A DNA stretch of 64,000 nucleotides from assembly GCA_950295325.1 (NCBI GenBank), contig OX485804.1:23128001-23192000 (forward strand). The letters are read 5' to 3'. Under the pieces are notes generated by a model. It was not told where the DNA came from. It saw only the letters and a program-made list of their open reading frames with translations, and made no database searches. Both the position numbers and the translations under genes were made by a program. Shown piece after piece: positions 11,720 to 23,400 of the stretch. Within the stretch, counting starts at the first letter, position 1. Every line of letters starts with the position of its first letter. This DNA comes from Polytrichum commune (lineage: Eukaryota; Streptophyta; Polytrichopsida; Polytrichales; Polytrichaceae).

Positions 11720-13100
11720 TTGTACTTTCGTTGCCTTACATTGGATTTTCATCCAAATATACAGATGAAAAACCCACAGTAATGGAAACCCCTATTTTGA
11801 AGGGTATGCTATGTTATATTGCAGATTAACAACAACACCGTAAGTGTCGTCACATGACACTGGGTGTTTGAGTGCACTTATTAAAATCTTGACATGACAT
11901 GCCATTAGTATGCTTAAGGATGTATTCCTCTTAAATATTAAAATGAAACACATGACACTTGCCAATAGTGAGCTTAAGCATCTTACCCTTGGGAATGTAG
12001 TGGGAATTAACAAAACCGTTTAATATGAACATGTACGTTATCACTATATCACAGTAGACAATATAGCAATCATCCATGACAATGTTGCATCACAAGTTGC
12101 TAACATGAGAAGGTCAATGGATGAACTCATCCATCATCATGACATGGCTCTAAGTTATACCTCATGTAGCGTTCACATATGAAGGGTATGGGTTGGCATG
12201 TGAACTATGTTGAGGATCTGTGATCATATGTTTACTAATTTCCAATCTCAATATGATATCCTTGTCCAATAATTCTTAAGTGAGTCAGTGCCTTTAGAAT
12301 TCAAGTTGATGTTCCCTAAGCTCGGGGGGGGGGGGGCATTCCCTTGTATATTTTGCATACACCTGCGATAATGACCTATTAAAATGGGGGCTATTTACCT
12401 ATGAGAAAGGATTATAAGGGATGCTAATTTTTGAAATAATGGTAAATTGTTGTGATTATTTGCACCCTATTGGTAATTATAAATTCTTGGATGGTTGATT
12501 TTATGGTACCCTATATTACTTATATGCAATTTTTCCCCCCTGATTGCCCCCATTCCTTAAAGTGTATGATACAGTAGAATTCTCGTTAGAAGCACGTGTA
12601 CAAAGTAAGAGAAACAAACATTTACTAGGGTTTAGGGTTTAGGGTCACACTGAAGTCCGGGCAAAGCAAAACACTAAACAATAACAACAAAAGATTGCAA
12701 TTACATGTCATTAAGCAACACGAGCCAACGAATGAAAGTTGTGTTGGATAACACAGTTAGAAACCTTGAGGTCTTAGGGAACAGGCCAGCCACATGTGTC
12801 TCAAAGTCACATTTACAAGGTTTGCAGAAGCCCTACAATTGATGCCTTGATCTTCCAATCCTACACATTGGTAGAAAATCCCACGCCATGCAAGCAAAAT
12901 CCACCTAAACTAGCTAGGCTACCATTTACACATGTGGGAGATATGAGGGTAATCGAACTGAAATGGCTACTACAGATTTCAAGGTATACTAATGATCATT
13001 CAACCCTTTCTCCAAATTATATCTCCACATGTGTGAGATAGTACAAATTTAACAGGTTTTATTTTTTATTTGAAATGAACTCATTCAATGAGTTTGCATC
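11720..13100. other. Gene-poor region
   Basis: No gene is recognised. It holds a poly-G run near 12326-12337 and a short telomere-like stretch, TAGGGTTTAGGGTTTAGGG, at 12626-12644. Confidence 0.4.
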
Positions 13101-13108
13101 TACCTCAT

Positions 13109-13405
13109 CTAAGGTGTAGATTTTGCTAGTTGATTCATTGTTACTAGAGACACTGTTGAGAGAATAGCATCCACATCAACCCACACACAATCACTCTCAA
13201 CATACTTATATTTGTTGAGACCCAGCTGTTTTTTTAACCAATGGAGGTAAGCCATAGTAGTTGGGAAGAGCGTCTCTCTATTTCCGTTCTGGACTGCACG
13301 TTTCATCAAGTCAATGGGTTGCCAACAATTGCCCCACTTAGTACCAACCTTCACCCTTATCTTTTGAACCCTTCCTATATAGAACATGCCATATTTTGGT
13401 GGCAA
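13109..13405 (-). pseudogene. Unrecognised coding remnant
   Basis: A 98-codon open frame with a protein-like composition (segments RVQKIRVKVGTKWGNC and YVESDCVWVDVDAILSTVSL). The second block has the regular hydrophobic/acidic look of a real domain edge. It resembles, from memory and without certainty, the C-terminal part of uncharacterised repeat-associated proteins of non-seed plants. No partner exons are seen. Confidence 0.3.
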
Positions 13406-13619
13406 AGTATTTAATTTTTGAAACTATCGCTTTTTGTCCATGCTATTTTATATGTACCACTTAGGTAATTTAATCATGTTTTGTCAAATGCTATATTACA
13501 TATAATCATGTTTCACAATCCCAAAGCACCCTATACTACATCTAATAATTTTACAAATTTTACGCCAAATTTTTATACAAGACCCTATATTTTATCGCAC
13601 GTAGTTCCTACGTTTTTCG

Positions 13620-15300
13620 CCAGTGCCCCCCCCCCCCGAGTCCCTAAGACATTAATGTCAAAGCTAAGTGTTCATGCATGTAAATCATTCTCATCTCTAA
13701 TAACTTATGGAGTTATTTTTATCTCTTTCATGGATTGAATGACCTACGTATTATTCTTCCTCTATTCAATTATATTTCAATATTTCAATTTGAAAGAGTC
13801 TCAAGACTTTATGTATTCCTAACCTACTCCTCGCTAAAGTATCTTTACGAGATTCCACAAACCATTCAATTCATAGAGTACACATGATTTACATGAATTC
13901 ATTCATTGAAGTGTTTGACCCATTTCCTATTCAAGTTCTCATTTCCGTAAATCTTATGCCATCATTTAGAATTCCCTTTAATCGATGAGGTATGGTTATG
14001 GAGATGCAATCTTAATATTGCTCGAGATTCATGTGGTGCTTGATGTGGCCCACTCGTTGGCCACCTCCTTTGTCATCCTCTCAATATGATTTCGATTCCA
14101 ATGTCTCCCGCGGCCTTGCATATCACCTTGTACTTCAATATGTTAGTTTCCAAAGTCCTTTCTCTTTAGTTGACCGCTAATTTTGGCTAAGTCCATATGT
14201 GTTGCATGCAAAACAACCAACCCCCACCCAAAAATTTGAGTGGGATAAATGATAACTCTAGTGCCTTTGAGAAGGTCATTCTTGAATTTGTGTTATCGCA
14301 AGCATGTGTGTTCATATTAGATGTCGACTATGAACGTCAAAAATCTTAGCCAATGAAGAGCACATAATGAATCTAGTAATAATATAACTTAAGATACAAT
14401 TACAAGAATAAACGCTAGGAGAATGACTTTAAAACCAAGTTATGAAGTGATTCTCAATGCATGGGGGTGAGGGCAAAGCCACAAAGAGATTTATGCTAAA
14501 ATTACCTAATTTTTTTTTTTATGTTAAACGATTTATGTTCATTCCTAGTAGTATTTACCTATCCAGTAGGGTTTATTGGGTATGGGAGGTGGGCATGTAC
14601 CCATTATGCGCGGCAAGTATTATGTGTGATGATTTCTAATGGCCAGCAACTTTGATGCTTTATAAGTATCCATGGCCGCTTCTTATGTCATGCCATTATT
14701 TTCGTTGCCATAATATATGTTATATTTAAAATTTTGAATTCTTGGAACTCTAATGGTTCATAGTCCAAGAGAAAACAAGAGAACAATCGAACTTGAGTTC
14801 ATGGGCTAAGGTGAAAGTGAGCCTATTATGGATGCTCACGACTTCATCAATAAGGAATTGGAAATCATAGCTATGCTTGATGTCAAGCGCGATTGAGCAT
14901 CTTACACGCATATTATGAGAATGTGCAATTGATTTTGGTATGTTATAATAGGAATCTATGTTACAGAGTAGAATGTTAAAGTATGGAATCTATGTTATAA
15001 TATGAACCTATTTTAAGCATTATCAATACTATTACCATTTATCGATTGAAAGTGATTATTATTATTACTATAAATCACTACTAGTCAGCCATTAGTAATT
15101 CATAATTATTAATCACTATTAAACATTATTAATGACTATAATGACCTATGAAGCACTAGCATTCACTATTATTCACTACTAGTCACTATTAGTTACTATT
15201 AGTTACTATTACTGGTAATTACTATTAATCACTATAAATCATTTTTACTAATATTACTGATATTAACAATAGAGTGAATATGACAATTTACTAACAATAA
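13620..15300. other. Gene-poor AT-rich region
   Basis: Holds a poly-C run near 13625-13637 and TTATTAC-like imperfect tandem repeats (CACTATTAGT variants) between about 15050 and 15260. No coding region is recognised. Confidence 0.4.
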
Positions 15301-15313
15301 AAATAATATCAAT

Positions 15314-15519
15314 CATACTAATATGAGTTATCTTAATAAGTACTAATAATGAACTTACTAATATGAGTTATCTTACTAAGTACTGATAATTATCTTACTA
15401 ATACGCAGTTATCTTACTAATTACTAATAATTATCTTACTAATACTTAGATATCTTACTAAGTACTAATAATTATCTCACTAATACTTAGATATCTTACT
15501 AAGTACTAATAATTATCAT
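15314..15519. repeat. Tandem repeat, about 41-bp unit, five copies
   Basis: Units read approximately CTTACTAATA then a variable hexamer, TATCTTACTAAGTACTAATA and ATTAT, with small substitutions between copies. Confidence 0.8.
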
Positions 15520-15723
15520 ACCAATAGGGCGAACCTTACAAAGTACCAATAATTTTTTATCGCTACGTCCTAATACCATCATACCGCCCATCCCTCCTCA
15601 AAACGTACTTTAGCCGCCAAATCGCATATCTCTTCGCGTCCCGAGATTTCCTCCATCATGTCCCTTCGTACTAATGAGGCATTATGTGTCATGCGACTTC
15701 CACCCGCTCGTCATTATGGCAAC

Positions 15724-15890
15724 ATTTCGCACCCTCTCTCTCCCTCTCTCTCCCTCTCTCTCATTCTCCTCTCCCAATTCTTTCTCTCTTTCCTTCACCA
15801 CTCTCCACTTTTCTGGAATGCTCTTGCAAAACTCTTCTCCCACAATTCTGAACTTGCTTTGCTTCTCTTCATTCTCTTCATTCTCTTCTC
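15724..15890. promoter_or_regulatory. CT-rich tract upstream of the H3-mimic gene
   Basis: A long pyrimidine tract (CTCTCTCCCTCTCTC) of the kind often found near plant transcription starts. It lies 0.7-0.9 kb before the first plausible exon. A frame open through it encodes only low-complexity Ser/Leu/Phe peptide. The role is inferred from position and composition. Confidence 0.3.
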
Positions 15891-16182
15891 TTCATTCAAT
15901 TATTGTACTCCTTGTCTTGATTCTCTTCTCAAGAAAACCCTGGAATAGATTCAATGTGCATTTTCTTGGAATATGTGATAGTTTCTTGGTGAGCATAGTT
16001 GTTTCTTGCTCAATCCAGCATGTGGTAGATGTGAGATGTGGAGAAGAGGAAGGCGACCTTGAAGCAAGTGGAGGGAAGTTCCAATCATGAAGAATTGAGA
16101 ACCCACAAGCTTGTAAGTTTCTGAACTCTTTCAATGTTTTGCACTCTCTTTCATTCTTTTGCTTTCTCTTTCAATTTCATTC

Positions 16183-16308
16183 TTCCTCTTGCTTGCATTG
16201 TTCCTCTTGCTTGCATTGTTCCTCTTGCATGCATTGTTCCTCTTGCATGCATTCTTCCTCTTGCATGCATTCTTCCTCTTGCTTGCATTCTTCCTCTTGC
16301 TTGCATTT
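16183..16308. repeat. Minisatellite, seven 18-bp units
   Basis: Seven consecutive copies of TTCCTCTTGCTTGCATTG with T/A and G/C variants. The 18-bp length keeps every frame open, giving hexapeptide repeats that are not evidence for a gene. Confidence 0.9.
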
Positions 16309-16604
16309 CAAATTTCTGGTGCACTAGGGTTTGAATTGCTTGAAGAATTTCAAACCCAGAAATACTAGAGATTTGCATGTGAGTTGTGTGATGCTTGGGT
16401 GTGAAGAGTTGATTGAAATGTGAGAAAAATGCTCAAATCAGAATGCAAGATGAATGACAAGAGGTTATGTTCATAAAAATGTGAGACCAGATTGCAAGAA
16501 GAATGTGAGGGCAGAATTTACCTATTGAGATGTTTGAGAGTATGAATGTATTGCACATGTAGGCATAGTTTGAAACAAATGCTCTTGTGTTTTGTTTTGT
16601 GCAG

Positions 16605-16657
16605 GAAACCACATTCGTATTGAAAGAATTTTGACATGGTCCCCCCAAAGAACCCTG
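16605..16657 (+). other. Candidate upstream or alternative first coding exon (MVPPKNP)
   Basis: A strong acceptor (TTTTGTTTTGTGCAG) precedes it and a GTGAGT donor follows. The exon contains ATG at 16636 and seven codons, then ends in phase 1 with a G. The H3-tail exon at 17488-17518 also ends in phase 1 with a G, so either could splice to 17622. If instead it joins the acceptor near 17449, it gives a short upstream ORF that stops at once. Its role cannot be settled without transcripts. Confidence 0.4.
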
Positions 16658-16732
16658 GTGAGTGTCCATTACATAAATCCCAGTTTTTCTGTTAGTGTGA
16701 ACGCGGTTATCTGAAAGTGGATATTTGAAGTG

Positions 16733-16943
16733 CCCACGGGTGAACACCCGTGGGCTTTTGCACCCACAAGGTGGAGAGGCCCACGGGTGAACACCCGTGG
16801 GCCTCTCCCCCCATCCGGTTGAATGTGCCCACGGGTGTTCACCCGTGGGCTTTTGCACCCACAAGGTGGAGAGGCCCACGGGTGAACACCCGTGGGCCTT
16901 TGCACTCACCAGGTGGAGAGTCCCACGGGTGAACACCCGTGGG
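16733..16943. repeat. Palindrome array 1 upstream of the H3-mimic gene
   Basis: Five palindromes start at 16733, 16780, 16828, 16875 and 16922, at steps of 47, 48, 47 and 47 bp. Four have the AA orientation; the middle one is TT. The 25-26-bp spacers are related to each other (TTTTGCACCCACAAGGTGGAG, TTTGCACTCACCAGGTGGAG, CTCCCCCCATCCGGTTGAA). Confidence 0.92.
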
Positions 16944-17157
16944 CAGTGGTGATTCTTCACAAGGTCCCTAACATGTCCGTGGTCACATGTCGACATCTTC
17001 GTTTTTTTCTGTTCTTTTTTCCTAATTTTGTACCAACTTGAGGGAGACTTAACTTGTATAGATATTACCGGTTTCGGGACGGGTTGAGATTTTTTTTGCC
17101 TTTCAATTCAAGGTTTTTGGACGTGGACGAGCTAAAACTTTGTGAAAAATCAGCCCT

Positions 17158-17308
17158 CCCGTGGGCCTCTCCCTCATCTGGTTGAAAGTGCCCACGGGTG
17201 TTCACCCGTGGGCCTTTGCACTCACCTGGTTAGGAGTGCCCACGGGTGTTCACCCGTGGGCCTTTGCCCTCACCTGGTTAGGAGTGCCCACGGGTGTTCA
17301 CCCGTGAG
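17158..17308. repeat. Palindrome array 2 upstream of the H3-mimic gene
   Basis: Copies at 17191-17212, 17239-17260 and 17287-17308 (last arm CCCGTGAG) repeat with an exact 48-bp period, all in the TT orientation. A lone right half-site is at 17158. The spacers share TTTGC(A/C)CTCACCTGG. Confidence 0.92.
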
Positions 17309-17487
17309 CCTTTGCACTCACCTGGGTGGGAGATTTTGTTTGATAAATGTCTTTTTGATTTTCTATGTAGACAAATTTGGTGTGTCTCTGTAAGCATTTG
17401 AAGGTTTTAGACATAAACATGTGATAGACAGTTGGTGTTTCATTCAGGTACATAGAGGTGTCGAAGTGTTCTCTCATTTGAATTGAG

Positions 17488-20400
17488 ATGGCAAGAACTA
17501 AGCAAACAACCCGTAAAGGTATAACCACAATACCTATGTGCACGTCAATGTTATATGAGTTATAGAATCCGTGATAATATTGGGCTATGCTGAGTACTTA
17601 CATGTGCATTGTCTTCTGCAGTATCGGGAGGTGTGGGCAGACGGGTGAATTACGATGTTGAAGTTTTGGGCCCAGATTTGCAATGGTTCATGCAGTATAG
17701 TGGTTTCGGAGAGACAACGGTGCTCTCGCTTTACACGAGGACTGGGCCCAATTCCACATGGAGAAAGTACATGAAGGCAAAACATGTACTGGACATTCAA
17801 GCGGATAGGAGCCGGGTATTGATAATGTGCAAGTCGCCTGAACGGAAGAAGGACTTCAAGGTTGCAGCACTCGTGGAGACTTTCTCATATGCGGATGTGA
17901 ATGAAGAGCTCAACAATGAGGGAGAGAACATCCGCTTATTGAACGGTGATTTCCTCACCTATTGTATACTATATTGCGAGACCAATGTGCACACGAAGTC
18001 CATGGAGGAGAGGTCAGTAATGATCGAGCAGGACTACAAGTCTGCTCTAGCACGAGTGAAGGTTATAGTTGAGGAGGCAAAGGCGGCAAGGTTGGAAGCA
18101 TCTTTGAAGAAGAAGGAAATCCGCGATGGCAAGAGGAAGGATCTTGCTGATGTACGTGCCACCTCGTCTAGGAAGAAGACGAGACCCGATGAAGGACAAC
18201 CACTGATTGTCGAGGACACTGACGGCCAGGATGTTGTCTCCAAGAGAGGCAAGAAGAAAACACCCGAGGATAGTCCATTTCTTGAACTCGAGAAGATTCC
18301 CAAGCGATCAATGCATGGGCCTCCAGACAAATCGGTTGGAGACAGGTTGATGGATATGAAGTTGTTCAAGAACAAGTACCAAAGGGTGTGGATATTCGGT
18401 GAAGGCGTGAATGGCTATGTCAATATTGACAATATAGAGCGGGGAGATGCAGGATATAATTGCCGACCCATATCCGAGGCGCATTTGAAGGAGATCAAGA
18501 CATGGTTATTCAACTATGCCATCATTCCGAAGATTCATCCCAACTTCTTGACAATCGTTCCTTCGGATAGGCGAACTAAACCATTCAATTTTGAGGAGGT
18601 GAAGGACAAATCGTTCCACGTGGTAAATGGACAGCACACGTTAGCAGCCTGTCTCGAGTATGTGAATGACCCTAGCAGCACAGATGAGGTGAAGAGGTTT
18701 TTCTCGAAATGGCCTTGTAATGTGGTCTGGGCCCCTGAAGGTGATGACGACCCTCTGTTCCACCTCTCTGGTGTTCTGAACCTGGATAGTGAGTACAGGA
18801 AGCACTTTCCGTCATTTACGGAGTGCATTCAGCACGCTAGGAAGACCTGGATTAGGCGAGGAAGACCTGACCGAACTGTACGCGAGAAGGCCAGCAACAC
18901 GGAAGCTTTTAAGAAGTGGAAGGTATTTTTCAAACCTGTGACTTTTGAATTTCTCATTTCTGTGACTCCCACGGGTGTTCACCCGTGGGCGACTATCATG
19001 TTGTTGGTGATTGCTAGAAATACATTGAGGTTTTTTTCATAGAGATTGATACATTGCCGGTGTTTGATACAGGCATTTATTACGTGCGTCATGTGGACGT
19101 TCCGCGTGGAGAAGGAGACCAACCTGATCATGGAGCACGTCTTGCCTGTATTGAGCGATGACATATGGAGGAAGTGGGAGCGGATATTCAAGGATTACGA
19201 GAGTGGTGACTATGTAGACCCGAAGACCGGAGCTCTTATGAAAGAGACAAAGGGGTTTAAGTCGAAGAAGGTGGTCAAGAACGACCTGAAACAATTTCGG
19301 GGCTTGACAGAGATAGAGCTCGACATGGCAGCGAATCAAATCCTCACCACCAGAGATGGAGAGGAGCACCCTCGACATACCTTGAAGACTGTGCGCGATT
19401 GGGTGATGAACAGGAAAAAGAAGAATGAAACTTATATCGCGATGGCACAGTGTCTAGACCCGACTCCATTGTATATTGTGCACGTCGATCAGAAAGAGAC
19501 CATTGATCGTGATTGTTGGAGAGTATGGAAGTATGCGAATAAGTTTGGTAAACTCCAGCGAGACCGACTTGTAGACTTGCTTGGAGCGGAGTACCTTCTT
19601 GGCGCTATGAACCCCACAAGGAAGAGAGTACCTATTCCGGACCGGTTTAAAGAAGGAGTGAGGAACATTTTAGATACACATAACACCGAGGTTACACCCG
19701 AGCATGTCGTGTTGTCTATTGACAACAACTACAAGATCAGTGGTGGGACAGTGCTTGCACCAGTCCTGCACGCGTACATGGACACAAGGTTTCTCCCCGG
19801 AGTCCAGGCGGGAAAAGACACTGGGGGGCGTGTGAAGGAGTGTATGGATTCCACTCTGCAAGGTCTTCGTCGTGATTTCCCAGGCATTTTAAAGTCCCTC
19901 CAATTGTGGACTGTGATTTCAGAATATCTGGATCGGCATTTCATTCACAATGTGCTGAAGGCGCACCTTCCGAGCAACGCCAGATTTTGTGACGCCTTAT
20001 ACCATGGCACTAAAGAGGAGAAAATTGCATCTCGCGATTGCTTCTTCGAATCAAATGCTCTTCGGGTTACAAACTACATTTTTCCCAATAGGGGCGAATC
20101 AAGTTCGGAGGTGGCTGTGCGGCTCTGTGGAGGCCGGAAGATGTTGGACGTCCATGACCCGGGGCGATATAAACGTTATTCAGTGAAAAGGGCGTATTCC
20201 AATGAGGAGGCCAAGTGTTTATTCAAGGGGGAGTTGAGGATGCAGACCTACATAGATATCATCAAGCCTTCATGTCTTGAGGGGTCTTCTTTTCTCAATA
20301 TTTGTGGAGGCAATAAGGCGCACATAGTGGCACATGTAAGTAATGAGCATCTTTTCTCCTAAGTGGTTCTTGAATTTCTGAATATTATCGTTGGTTTGGA

Positions 20401-23400
20401 TGGTGTTTTGGATAACCTAACCATAAACCAGGTTGGGAGGCCCACGGGTGAACACCCGTAGGCCTAGACATCCACCTGCTTTATATCCACCTGGTTGATA
20501 GCCACCTTCTCGATAGCTTTCCTGACAATTAGTTGGTTGACAAATAGTTGGGACTATTGGTTTAATTCTATTCGCTTTTGGATGTAGACTAATTTGATTG
20601 AGAAGTTATTTATTTCATGCCTTGGTTTTTGCAGGCATTGGGTATGAAGGTTTTGAATATTGTGCCGGCAGAGATGCTAGAGGTGGCGAAGACGAAGATG
20701 ATTGCCGCAGTTGACTGGAGCATACAAAGGTGGAATGAGGAAGGAAAATTCGCTGCCCAGGATTTGGAAGAGGAAGAAGGGCGTATCGATATGGATTCCA
20801 TCATTGAGCGCGAGATTGGAAGAAAGCGTGCGAATGACATAAATGAAGAGGACGTAGAAGAGGAGGAGGAGGAGGAGGAAGAGGTGGAGGAGGAAGATGA
20901 CCCAGTTGTTGTCCTAGGGGAGTCTGCGGAGGAAGAGGAAGTGGCCGACGAAGAGGAAGAGGAAGAGGAAGAGGAAGAAGAGGAAGAGGTGGTCATGGAC
21001 GACGCACTGGCGGAGGCCATGGCTGAGGTCATGGCAGAGGTGGAGGAGGAGGCCTTCAATTACAAGGCGTCAGCCATGGCGGAGGCCTCTTTGGAGGCCA
21101 TGTCCCCGGAGCAGGTTCCCCACGGGTGTTCACCCGTGGGGGAGGGGGAGGGGGAGGGGGAGGGTGAGGAGGAGCGGCAAGAGGATGCTTCCAACTTAGA
21201 GGAAGTTGGTCGTCCACAAGCCGAGCACAGTGTCCATCACCCTGTGGGATCTTTCTCGTCTGGGATCCCATCTACACCCGGCCGCGGGTTTGCACAGTTT
21301 GACACATCTAGACGAAGTCAAGAACAATTAGATGTTCAACCTATGGAAGAATATGAGGAGGATGAGCGTCCGCAGTCAGCTAATCCTGCTGCAAGGTCTG
21401 CATCGAAACCGACTGCAAGAAAGAAAATGAAAGCTCCTCGAAGGGGAAGGTCATCTCTACGTCCTGCTAGAGTTGGAGATCACTCGCGGTCTTCGGAGGC
21501 AACGGAGCATTCTGGTCTTTATCGCGAGGTTGAATCTGGCCAAGCGGATGTTCCGCGGGATGCAATCATGTCTGAAGCTGTGCATGTTGAAGGGACAAAC
21601 ACAGATTTGAACGTCAGCTCACCTGTTGAGGACGTTGCCGCTGCCGTTCTCGAGGTGCTAGGACATGGGCGATCAAATCGTGATTCACCTGGTGTTGTGG
21701 TTGCAGAAGAGCCTACTGTAGCGGCACCATCCAATGAAGCAGAGGAGGTTATTCGAACCGAAGTCATATGCTTGGATAGTGATGACGATGTGCCCGAAAG
21801 ATGCGTAGAACTAGACGTGAGGGTGAAGGTGAGAGATCGAGTTCCACATCGGGTTCGGGGGACGTTTGCTGACTACATGACGGATGATTCCGAGGATGAG
21901 GATTATGGGAAGCCTGGGTACAACAGAGTGAAACTCAACTTTGTTGATGACCCTCACCCGGTGTTTGCTGGGAGACCTGACATGGGCAAGGAATCGGATG
22001 GGAAGGACAAGGTGCATTTTGCCCCATTTGTGGACAAATACTTGGTAGATGTGCCCGAGAACGTGCGATTGAATCTTGCGCATTTGTACAAGTCGTACGA
22101 CTATCACAAGATGTTCGCTTATCTCTCCACACCAGCGTTTTGTGAAGCAGTGAAGGTGAAACATATTCTTCATGCCGCTGCATTAAAGAAAATGAGAAAG
22201 AGATGGACAACGTTCGAAGCTCCCAAACATCGTGATGAACGAGGTCAATTCGCGGGGTCCTCGGCCGCTCAAGCCGGCAGTGTTGTGGACTCTACGTTGG
22301 AGATCATTGACATTACTGGAGTGCCAGAGTCTCCAAGGAGGGAAGTCGATGTTGCAGTTGCGGAGTCCTCAAGCCCTCATGTCAAACGTGTTGTTGAGGG
22401 TCAACCGGCATCGTCCGAAATGGTAATACATACTCCCTTTCCAATGCTATATTGTGTTTGGCGGTGGAAGCAAACTCGTCAAGATTTCTAAAAGTGTCTT
22501 TGCAACAGGTGTTGGTTGCGGCAGAACGGGATGTCATTCCACCGAGTTCTCATGACGACCCTGCACATGGTGGGGATCCCCCCCTAAGCCAAGCTCAAGG
22601 TATCATATATAGTGTTATTTGAATGCAATTGGTCCCACGGGTGAACACCCGTGGGACCACCTGTTTATACTTTTCAATTTCCATACAAATTGTTATCTCT
22701 CGAGTAATATTTATATAAGGGACTTTTGATATTGTGCCCACGGGTGTTCACCCGTGGGAGATTATGGGTTTGAGCGTGTGGATCTCATAAGTCATGTGTG
22801 CATGTGGTTACAGGTCATACAGCCACTGCCGGAATACCACCTTCGGTACGATATTTTCCTCGATCTCGCAAAACTAATCCATAAATGTGGAGGCATTCTT
22901 TTATCTTGCATACTCATGTGTACCCAACGTGTTGTTTCATTCGATAAAAATCATGTAGAATATACTTTTTCCTTAGATAGAAATTCTTTACAATGACTTT
23001 CAATTTTGTCATCGCCAGATCCTCACCTCTCCAACCACTGTTGTCCATCGGAGAGAGAAGATATGGTTAGTGCTGGATGTGAACGGGATCCTGGTGAGGT
23101 CAACAAAGTGCGACAATGTCAACACCAGGAAGACTGTTGAATCACAACATAGCCCTCAGATAACTGGGGAGTTGGCTCCACTCTTTCTCCCATATAGTGC
23201 CCTCATACCTAGGAGAGGACTGGGACGCTTTCTGCGTTTTGTTCTCTCAAACTTCCATGTTGTCATCTGGTCGTCGAAGCTTATGAAGAATCTTCAGCCA
23301 ATTGTCCGGCACTTCTTCAATGGTTGTAGACATCCAGAGTATGTGTTTGGGCAAGAATTGTGTCACACTCTGAAGGATGAGAGAGGACAAGTTCTTCCTA

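Noticed and set aside
15658-16090. Secreted or membrane protein gene
   Set aside because: The frames follow a CT-rich tract, giving low-complexity Ser/Leu/Phe peptides in two frames at once.
16134-16378. Hexapeptide-repeat protein (LPLACI)
   Set aside because: It is produced by an 18-bp minisatellite open in all frames.
16733-17308. CRISPR array
   Set aside because: Palindromes of 22 bp with 25-26-bp spacers look CRISPR-like. However, spacers within a cluster are copies of one another, no cas genes exist, orientation varies and the DNA is plant nuclear.
17488-17518. A histone H3 gene
   Set aside because: Only the first nine residues of H3 are matched and the following exon encodes an unrelated protein. 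No histone fold is present.
20610-21059. Minus-strand Ser/Thr-rich protein
   Set aside because: It is the antisense of the Glu-rich tract in exon 4 of the H3-mimic gene; GAG/GAA repeats read backwards give Ser-rich peptides.
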